Positions 1-10,300 of a DNA stretch of 64,000 nt are shown here, one piece after another (the stretch's first letter is position 1; every line of letters starts with the position of its first letter). This DNA is from Symbiodinium natans. Lineage: Eukaryota > Sar > Dinophyceae > Suessiales > Symbiodiniaceae. The stretch lies in the NCBI GenBank assembly GCA_905221605.1, contig CAJNDS010002286.1, forward strand, positions 319,501-383,500. Direction: 5' to 3'. A program made the translations under genes and the position numbers. The notes beneath the pieces are model-generated. The model worked only from the letters and a program-made list of their open reading frames with translations. It was not told the DNA's origin and did no database searches.

Positions 1-136
1 AGGGTTTAGGGTGTCAGGTTTCCGGCTTAGGGTTTAAGGCCTGGGATCATTGCTGTTGTTTAGGAGTCCTGTTTTGGCTTCAGACTAAGAACCCTTATGG
101 TAGAATCCCCGGAGTCTTGCTTGTGAGGCTTCGGTA

Positions 137-229
137 GGTTTAGGGTTTAGGGTTTAGGGTTTAGGGTTTAGGGTTTAGGGTTTAGGGTTTAGGGTTTAGG
201 GTTTAGGGTTTAGGGTTTAGGGTTTAGGG
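137..229 (+). repeat. interstitial telomeric array (TTTAGGG)n
   Basis: About 13 nearly perfect TTTAGGG heptamers. Part of a dense field from 1 to 1450 in which arrays of both orientations alternate with 40-150-base unique islands; no confident exon was found before 1280 (a weak Pro/Glu-rich reading lies near 1090-1130). Confidence 0.95.
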
Positions 230-1279
230 CTTGGGTTTGAAGGGCTCAAAGAGGTTTGAAGTGAGGTTTGGCCAACCCTAAGACTCTCCTTGCGACTACC
301 TCCCACTTGCATATTCCGCACTTGCAAGGTCCGGTTTAGGGTTTAGGGTTTAGGGTTTAGGGTTTAGGGTCTAGGGTTTAGGGTTTAGGGTTTAGGGTTT
401 AGGGTTTAGGGTTTAGGGTTTAGGGTTTATAGGGTATAGGGTTCCGGTTTGGAGGGCTAGACTCAAAACTAGACCCTGAACCCCCCCCCCCCCAATGTTC
501 TAACCTCCCTAGCACACAAGCCCCGAACCAAAGAGCCCTCCTACAAACCCTTAAACCAAAGCGCTAAACCCCAATTGAGGAGTTAGAGTTTATAGAGTTT
601 TAGGGTTTATAGGGCTTATAGGGTTTATAGGGTTTATAGGGTTTCTAGGGTTTCTAGGGTTTCTAGGGTTTAGGGTTTAGGGTTTAGGGCTTAAACCAAC
701 TTAAACCCCTAGATTCCAGGCTTCCGGTGGACCAGCAGCATCATGACCCTCGGAACGCATTCGGGGGGTTGAGGGGCGCCCACCCTGCAAGATTGCACCT
801 GAAAGCTTGTGGGGTTTAGGGTTTAGGGTTTAGGGTTTAGGGTTTCGGGTTTAGGGTTTAGGGTTTAGGGGTTAGGGGTTAGGGTTTAGGGTTTTACACC
901 GAGCAGTCGGAGGATGTGTAGGATCTGGGGTTAGGTGCTGGGCTTGGGGAGCCCTATTGGGTTTGCAGGTGACCTACAAAAACATCTTGGTTCTTTGTAC
1001 CCTAAACCCTAAACCCTAAACCCTAAACCCTAAGCCCTAAGCCCTAAATGTACCCTTTAAAGGATTATAGAGGGTTTGGGGGGTCTTAAGCAGGAGCCAG
1101 GAGACGCCGACCAGGAACGGCCCAAGCCCCCTGCTTCAGACCGAATGTAGTTTTTGTAGGGTTTATAGGGCTAAACCCTAAACCCTAAACCCTAGTCCTA
1201 AACCCTAATCCCTAAACCCTAAACCCTAAACCCTCAGGGCTTTAAGGGTTTAGAAAGTGCTACATTGCCTGCCGCGAAG

Positions 1280-1345
1280 GATTCTCCTGAACTGCGCTTT
1301 CCTGGGCTGGACTACGGAGCACATGGCGCAAAGGCACCAAGGGCC
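1280..1345 (+). CDS. channel exon: S1 segment (candidate)
   Basis: After the acceptor AG at 1278-1279 the frame reads ILLNCAFLGWTTEHMAQRH. The LLN-x(3)-LG core matches the end of S1 in voltage-gated channels, where an Asn in the membrane is typical. The donor is not resolved, so the right edge is approximate. Weaker than the later exons because no phase check with S2 was possible. Confidence 0.5.
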
Positions 1346-4300
1346 CCTAGACCCTAAACCCTAAACCCTAAACCCTAAACCCTAAACCCTAAACCCTAAA
1401 CCCTAAACCCTAAACCCTAAGCCCTAACCCGTAAACCCTAAACCTAAACCCTATCAGGCCCTGTAGCCTCAAATCGTGTGCTGGAAATCTTAAACTCTAG
1501 GCCTCCCTTGCAACTCCAAAGCCTGTTCGTCTGTGGCCCCTTTGCCGCAGTTGGCACCCTTCATCCTCTTCTGAACGAAGAAAAGGAGAGGGCACGAATT
1601 TCGCCCATGATTTTCTGCCTCCCAGTTCCTTACCTTAAAACTTCAAAACCCCCCAAAACCCCTCGAAAGGGCTGCGGAGAACTTCAGCAAGGGGATCGAT
1701 CCCGACTTTGCAGTCCCCGCGTTCATGATTGGCCGTGGACCCAGCGTGGTACGCGGCAGGGTCCATTGAACTCTCTGAGAAAAAAAAAAGCTCTCCAGAA
1801 TCCTCAGCCCTAACCTCTCCTAAGCCCCAAGCTCGCTAGGGTTTAGAGTTTCGGGTTTCGGGTATAGGGTTTAGCGTTTGGGGTTTGGGGGTTTTGGGGT
1901 TTGGGGGTTTGGGGATTGGGGTTCCTAAACCCTATGCCCGTTGTGTGTGGGGGGGGGGGGGGGGGGGTCCAGTCATTCGGGTTGAGAGTTTAGACGGTTT
2001 GGGTGTTAGGGCTTAGGCTTGAAAGCCATCGGAGAGTAGTAGCTTTTCCCAGAGTCTGGCTCAAATCTAGAGCCATGCCGAGCCCGGAGTCCTGAAATCC
2101 CAAACCCTAAGCCCGTAACCCTTAACCCTCAACCCTTAACCCTTAACCCTAATCCTAAGCCCTAAGCCCTGAACCCTGAACCCTGAACCCTAATCCCTAA
2201 GCCCTAACCTGACTCAGGCCTGCAAGTTTCCTTCACGGCCTTCTTCGCCATCGAGTTGCAGTTGCACCCCAGTTGCTCTTCAGGGTTTAGGGTTTAGGGT
2301 TTAGGGTTTAGGGTCTAGGGTCTAGGGTCTAGGGTCTAGAGTTTATGAATGAAGTGGCCATTCAAGGGATCATCAAATGCGCATCTGGTACATCGGATGG
2401 TCGCTTCCTACCCTAAACCCTCAACCCTACACCCCAAACCCTGAACCCTAAACCCTAAACCCGAAAACCCTAAAACCCTAAACCCTAAACCCTAAGCCCT
2501 AAACCCCAAACCCCAAACCCCAAACCCTTCCCCCTCTAACCTGCCCGAAGAATCCCCTTCAGTTCCCCAACGAATGCCCAGGCACTGGTGGTCGGAAGGT
2601 TTCCTCGGCTTCCTGAAGTCGGAGGCCTCAAAGAGTCGAGGGTTTAGGGTTTAGGGTTTAGGGTTTAGGGTTTGGGGGTTTAGATGGTTTAGGGTGTAGG
2701 GTGGAGGGTTTAGGGTTTGCATGAATGTCGCCTCAGCAAGGCAACTCTATCCAAGCCAACATAATCTGAAACCCTAGCAACATCACGGTAGCTTCATACC
2801 CTGAACCCGAAGATCCTTGCCCTAAACCCTAAACCCTAAACCCTAAACCCTAAACCCTAAACCCTAAACCCTAAACCCTAAACCCTAAACCCTAAACCGC
2901 GGGCCGTTCGGCCCTTGCAGTTGTCCCAGGACGTTGGTTGGCACGTGCTGGACATCCTGCTCCTCTTCCAAGCTTGGGGGCCGGGGCACTTCGGAGCTTC
3001 ACAGGGGTTTAGGGTTTTAGGGTTTAGGGGTTAGGGTTTAGGGGCTAGGGCCAGCTGCAGCGCTAACCGCTTCTAGTTTCTACCCCTACCCCCCCCCCCC
3101 CCAGAGCTCGGATTTTGGGTGTAGGTTTGCTTGACCGCTTTGCGACCCCCCCCCCCCCCCCCCCCCCGGAAACCCTAAACCCTAAACAGGCGTAAGCCCT
3201 GCAATGGCTTGCGCAGCAGTTTCGGTCACATGACGAAGCCCTGGCTTTGCTACATGATGGCGTTGCGTTTTGTTGAGAAGGCTTCGGTTCTGGGTTTAGG
3301 GTTTAGGTGGAATCAGGGCGAACCCTAAACCCTAAACCCTAAACCCTAAACCCTAAACCCTAAACCCTAAGCCTAGAACCTTTTGAGTTTGAGACCTCGA
3401 GAACACCATGATGCAACACAACCGAGAAAGTTGGAGGATTTGTCCCCCAAACCTCCAAAATACTACTGTATACTACTTATACCCCATGCCCAAAACCCAA
3501 AGCCCTGTACCCCGAAGCCATATCCTAAACCCTAAACCCCAAACCTTAAACCCTAAACCCTAAACCCTAAACCGCACCAACGCGCAACACTCCAGCCTGA
3601 GGTGCGTGGCTGTCGGGGTGGTGGACTGCATTCTGGACCTGGAGGAACGATTCTGGGATGCCCTTACATGACATGTTTCAGGAGCTTTCTCGTATTATCA
3701 TGAGATGATTATTATTACTATTGCTAGTACTATTACTATTACTATTACTATTACTATTACTAGTACTAGTACTAGTACTATTACGATTACTATTACGATT
3801 ACTATTACTATTACTATTACGATTCTGCTTATGTCCATTATCTCTGTTCTTGATATCGTCATCATTATTGTTAGTATTGTTAGTATTAGTGTTTTAATAT
3901 CTTATTATTAGTATCTGTATGTTAGTTCATTATTTGGGGGGAGGGAGGGGGGGGGGGGTCTTGAGGTTGCCTGAAAACAGCACCTGGTTATTGGCTGCTG
4001 GTCAACCGAGGAACCCATCCTGGTCAGCACAGCGTGCTCAGCTTCTTGGCGGCTTAGGGTTTAGGGTTTAGGGTTTAGGGATTAGGGTTTAGGGTTTAGG
4101 GTATTGGCCAGAAAACATGCAGCCATGGTAAGCTGGGATGTTCCCCTTATACTCACAGTCCTTAGCAGGGATTACAATCGGGAATATCGTACCCCTGATT
4201 ATCATCCCTATTTAGGACTGCTAGTATAAGGGGGAACATCCAAACCCTACACTCTGAGTCGCAATTTCTTCGGCTCTTCGGAGGCAGCTCGGCAAACCGT

Positions 4301-7300
4301 CGTTAGAAGATTCATCCGAATCGTTCAGATCTCTCTTGCTCGCCTTTCACCTTGCTCTCTACCTACTCTACATCGTCAGGGTTTAGGGTTTAACGGGGGG
4401 GGGGGGGGGGGTGCTCCTACTTTTGAAAAACCCGAGCTATATTCCCATAAATTTCAAAGGGGATTGCTAGGACCCAGAGTAGGCCCTTATTCCCATTTTC
4501 GGTGTTTAGGTGCCCTGTCCCTCATCAGCCCCTTTAAACCCAAAAGGGTACCCTTCTCATTCCAAGGTTGGGTTTAGGGTTTAGGGTTTAGGGTTTGGGG
4601 TTTGGGGTTTGGGGTTTGGGGTTTGGGGTTTGGGGTTTGGGGTTTGGGGTTTGGGGTTTGGGGTTTGGGGTTTAGGGTTTACTCTGGGGTCTAAGTTGTA
4701 AAGGGTGTACTTCGACATAATCTTTGTTGTTTCTGCTGGACGTGTATCTCCATGGTGTGCAGTCACGCAGCCCCTAAACCCTAAACCCTAAACCCTAAAC
4801 CCTAAACCCTAAACCCTAAACCCCAAAGTTGCTGCAACCCCTGGCCCTAACCCCCTAAACCCTAAGCCCTAAACCCTAAACCCTAAACCATAAACCCTAA
4901 ACCCTAAACCCAAACCCTAAACCCGGGAACTCTTTGAACTCAAGGTCAGTTCACGGTGGTGCGTGGGATCCGCGTCGTGCGTATACTACGTGCAGCCTGG
5001 TCTGCAACAGTTCGTCCTCTGTCAGGGCCTAGGGTTTAGGGTTTAGGGTTTAGGGTTTAGGGTTTAGGGTTCCTTTTTGCGCGACCTTCAGACGTAGGAG
5101 TGGGCCCACCGGCGTGCGACTTGTGTAGTGGAGAGCCGGGTTTGGGATTTCTGTGATGGGGGGGGGGGGGGGGGGGGGGCAGCGGCAGCAGCCAGGTGGT
5201 ACGCGCCAGCCGAGTCATGCAGATGTGCCGGGAGCTTCGCACCTCGGCCACATTCAGAACTAGGGTTTAGGGGTTTAGGGGTTTAGGGGTTTAGGGGTTT
5301 AGGGGTTTAGGGGTTTAGGGGTTTAGGGGTTTAGGGGTTTAGGGGTTTAGGGGTTTAGGGGTTTAGGGGTTTAGGGGTTTAGGGGTTTAGGGGTTTAGGG
5401 GTTTAGGTGTTTAGGGGTTTAGGGGTTTAGGGGTTTAGGGGTTTAGGGGTTTAGGGGTTTAGGGGTTTAGGGGTTTAGGGGTTTTAGGGGTTTTAGGGGT
5501 TTTAGGGGTTTTAGGGGTTTTAGGGGTTTTAGGGGTTTTAGGGGTTTTAGGGGTTTTAGGGGTTTTAGGGGTTTTAGGGGTTTGGGGTTTAGGGTTTAGG
5601 GTTTAGGGTTGCCCAACAACTCCCGAGACCCTCAAAACGCCCTAAACCCTGCCAACCGCAGCCAGTTTCAGTTTAAGGGTCTAACGTTTAGGGTACCAGG
5701 TATGATGGTTTTCTCCACCGTCAACTGCCTGAAGTCCGTGCTGTGGATTACGATCATCTTCTCTGTGATCTTCTACATGTTCGCCATCGTCTTTACGTGC
5801 CTGAGCTGAATCTGGGTAGTTCTCCAGATTAGGGTTCCTTTTTTGCTTTTGTTTTTTTTTAAAGGTGCCGTACTTTATAGGGGGACTCCCAAAGGGATCC
5901 TAATGTAGAGAACTACCCATCTGACAAGCCTCACAAACCAGACAGGGTAAGAGCATCTAGAACCCAAGTTTGGATTTCGGGAGTTCTTGCCTCGGGCACA
6001 GTGTCCTTTCTTACGGTGGCAGTACTTGCAGCATTCACCTCATACTCCACCCTAGCCGCTAGCCCCAAACCAAACGTTAAACCCTATAAGCTGTTGACTC
6101 AAGCTCATTCTTGCCCGAGACCTGTCCCGTAAAGCCCGGGGCGAATTCCCAAGACATAACAAACATGTTGGCCCGAGCTGCAGTTAAGAGCCGTAAGAGC
6201 CCAAGAGCCTACGCCCCCTAAACCCCAAACCCCTCACGGGAGCAACCCTATGGAACCTTCAAATCGAAAAAGAACCTTTTCAGGGTAGAATCCTAAGCAA
6301 AAGACCTAGAGCTTCGTGAAGGGCACTATCCCCAAACTCTTACTTGGAGGCTCATGGACTTGTTTGACCCAATGATATCATGTCAATGTCTGTACTTATA
6401 CCCTAGTTACCACCGTGCTCGGGTACGTTACCAGCTTCTCAGTGGGTTATAGCCATTAAGTTTGACGTCCCCCAAGACAGCAAGACGCCATATCCCCTAA
6501 AGATAATGGTCTTTCCAAAAATAGGGGGGGGAGGCACCCTTAACGTTCCCCAATTTAGTACAATCCTTATCATAGGAACCCCCCAAAGGGTACCCCCCCC
6601 CCCCCCCCCCCCCCCCACCCCCCCATTTTCGGAAACCCTAAACCCTAAACCCTGCTATGAGGTCAGGAGTGGTATCCTACTTGGACACGGTAGAGCTGAG
6701 ACGCTCCTCCTTCATTTTGCCTGTCGAAGCTTCAGGTTCTCCAGGGTGTTAGGATCTAAGATGTGCTTTATAGGGCCTCAACCCTAAACCCTAAACCCTA
6801 AAGCCCCAAATCCTAAAACCCTGAACCCTACCATCCCGCATGTCGCAGCTTGAGGGGGTTTTGTGATGCAGGACTTGTTTATAGGGCGCTCCCCCTGCAC
6901 CCTCATGATCACTCGGCGGGGGGGGCGGGGGGGGGGGGGGGGGGGCGGGGGGGGGGGGGGGCGGGGGGGGGGGGGGGGGCGGGGGGGGGGGGGGGGGAGG
7001 CAAGGGGGGGGGGGGGGCGGGGGGGGGGGGGTGGGGGGGGTGGGGGGGGGGGGCGGGGGGGGGTGGGGGGCCCAAAACCCTAAACCCTAAACCCCAAACC
7101 CTAAACCCTTTATAAACCCTAAACCCTAGCCCTAAACCCTAGCCCTAAACCCTAAACCCAAAACCCTGTTATCTTGTGATGTGCGCTACTTGGGCTCTAA
7201 GTGTCTTCAGGTTTCGGGTTTCGGGGGTCTCTGCAGTCACCCACTTGAAGTGCAAGACCTGGGCTGGATATACAGGGTTTAGGGTTTAGGGTCTAGGGTC

Positions 7301-10300
7301 TAGGGTTTAGGGTCTAAGGTCTAGGGTCTAGGGTTAGTGACGTGTAGCTACATAAGCAAGTCCTGGTGCTGTCTTTGTGCAAAGCCCTAAATCCTCAACC
7401 CTAAACCCTCCCGAAACCCTCCCAAATCCCCTAAACCCTAACTCTAAACCCTAAACCTCAACACTCAACCCCCAATCCCACGCAAAGCGTGATCCAAGTG
7501 GGGGCTTGGAAGGAAGAAGCAGCGAGCATAGCGACTTGCAGACCTACTTCGGGAGCTTATCCCACTCTATGCGACTGGGCTTATGTGAAGTATGGTTTAT
7601 GACTAGTAATTAGTCTCCCCGAAAAAAGGACACCAGTTATGTACATTCACCAATAAATACAGGGAACCCTAATAAAGACACTCACCCATGACAGGGTTTC
7701 ATGTTGCTGTAGCCTCCGTCATCCAGACACTCCAGCAACCCCGACATCTACCCTAAACCCTAAACCCTAACAAGCCAGATTGCCAGGCTGTCACTGTACA
7801 TGGCGATGGCAGGAGGAAACAACTGGACGGTGACTTTGGCGCCAGAGTCGTCCTCAAAAGCCTCCTAAACCCTAAGCCCGAAAACCTATTCCCTATTCCT
7901 ATACCCCATACCCTAAACCCTCTACACTATGACCAAAAACCTAGACCCTATACCGTTTACTGGGTTTGTGTTTTTTTGGGGGGCTCAGGTTTAAGAAGGG
8001 CACACGGGTTGCACACCCGCGAAACATACCCCGAAACATCCCCGAAACATACCCCCGAAACATACCCCGTAACATACCCCCCCGAAATTGCAGGTAAAGT
8101 AGCTTATGATGCCGCGAAACATACCCGAAACATACCCCCGAAACATACCTTGAAACATACCCCGAAACATACCCGCGAAACATACCCCGACCCCAGCACG
8201 TGTCGCGCGCCTCATTGAGATACAAACCCAAATCTGTTACAGCAAAGCCATTTAATCCACACTCTGGCACGCGGGTGCTTTGCTTGATGTGGATCCCGGT
8301 GCTTCTTAAGGGCACCTCGTCATGCGCCTGAATATACCGTTGTTTTTGCACGTGGGGGGCATGTGGAAGTCCTCCGCGCCTGCACAGGTGTTAAAGGTGG
8401 TAGTCAGAACCCTTGTGAGTGTAGTGAGGTCTACTACAGTGCCCTGGCGTCCATGGACAACGGAGGCATCTACTGCTCAGCAGCTCGGTTTCGGAAGTCT
8501 TTGACTACGCTACTTTTTGCCTGAATGGGATTCAGGGTTTAGGGTTTAGGGTTTAGGGTTTAGGGTTTAGGGTTTAGGTGGATCATGTTATCTTCCTGTG
8601 TTCCTGTTCGAAAAACTGAATCCGCTTCGGCCAGTTGATGTAGGAGCTTTCAAAATAATCCCTATATAGTCTGAATCTTAAGAAACTACTGCCCAAAATA
8701 CAATACCCTTCACATTTTCTAAGTAGCCACCCAGCCAATACCTTCAGAAAAGCGTGACAGGCACCTGGTATTGCATCTCCAGGGCCCTAAACCCTAAACC
8801 CTAAACCCTAAACCCTAAACCCTAAACCCTAAACCCTAGGGATTAGATTTGGCTCAAGCGCTTGCCGAGGTCTTCCTCCTCTACATCACCTTCATGTTGT
8901 TCCTGTACCTTCCATTCGGGCTTTGGGGCATGGGACCTCAACCCTCAGCCCGAAACCCTACACCCTAAAAGGCCACCCTAAACCCTAAACCCTAAACCCT
9001 AAACCCTAAACCCTAAACCCTAAACCCTAAACCCTAAACCTTATGAGGTGGTCTGAGGAGAAGATAGGGCTTGCTGGCTCCCGAGGCCCGAATCCCTGAT
9101 GGGCTACAAGGCTTAGTAGCTGAGTAGAGAACCTTTATCCTTTGGGGTATAGATGGCCCTACCAGAACTGAAAGGTTAAACCCTAAACCCTAAACCCTAA
9201 ACCCTAAACCCTAAACCCTAAACCCAAAACCCTAAACCCTAAACCCTAAACTAGGAAGGGCTCCAGCATTGCAGGCTTCGTTGAGTCTGTTGTTTGAGAG
9301 TCCAGGGCTTCCCATGGCAGGATGGGGGCTTTACGCTGTTTATGAGCACGTTGACGCCAGTTTTTCGACCACAAATTGCCAGATATCTTGAACCAGAGTA
9401 CTGCTCCAGTGCCAGAATAAGCTCAACATATCATCAATCGGAGCCCATGAAGTGTTGCTGCCTTGTGCGTTGCTACGGTTGCTAAGCATGGTAGACTGTG
9501 TGAAGCTCAGCCAGAAACCCTACACCTAAACCCTAAACACCCTCGAGCCGAACTTGAAGATCCCCAAAACCTACTCCTTGTTTGTGGGTTACCTAAGGAC
9601 ACATGAGGGGTTTCAGAATTTGGGGGTACCTTATTGGGGTCCTTGTTATAAGGTAATCCTACATTTGGTGGTCTATATTAAGGGTACTTTATTTTCGTAA
9701 ACCCCCATGGGGGTTTGATTGCAACAGTCAGCTACCAATGAAGCAGAGGTTTGGGTTTTGGACGCATGGTGCTATAGCACTTTTGGGATGCAGGGTTTAA
9801 AGGTTTAGGCGCGAATAATGTGGTCATTACGAATAGAATTACCTTCTGGCCCCTATATATTTATACTCAAATCATCCCCAAAACCCAATTCTAAAGACGC
9901 AGGCCCCTAAGCCCGAAACCCTAAACCCTGAACCCTAAACCCTAAACCCTATACCCAGGTTTGCTGTGGTGAACATCGTGACGGGCGTTTTCGTCGATGC
10001 CGCGATGCAGTCCAGCCGGGCAGATCAAAGCATCTGGGCCTGGAGTGGAGTTCTTTTTAGGGTTTAGGGTTTAGGGTTTAGGGCTTAGGGTTCAGCAAAG
10101 GGCTTGAGGGTTTTGGGGTTTTTAGGGTGCAATGTTTAGGGGTGTTTGGCTTCGGGGCAAAAGCATACCCTGCACCCTCGCCCTCCCCCCAGGCCCGTCT
10201 TGATCTTCTGGGTGTAGTTGCCTCAGATGAGTTTTGCCTTTTTGTTTGCCCTCGCTTGCGCGTTGAGGATCGTGTGTGAAGAGTTGCGAGCGAGATCTGG

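Noticed and set aside
6791-7090. Proline-rich or glycine-rich proteins on both strands
   Set aside because: Frames come from a poly-G tract and change with single-base length differences; no non-repeat coding sequence joins them.
7941-8351. 136-codon minus ORF with Tyr-Val-Ser-Gly repeats
   Set aside because: Produced by the CCCCGAAACATA tandem repeat, opposite to the channel gene and within its intron.
8848-8858. Spliced-leader RNA gene
   Set aside because: Only the last 11 bases match; the rest of the leader and its GT donor are absent.
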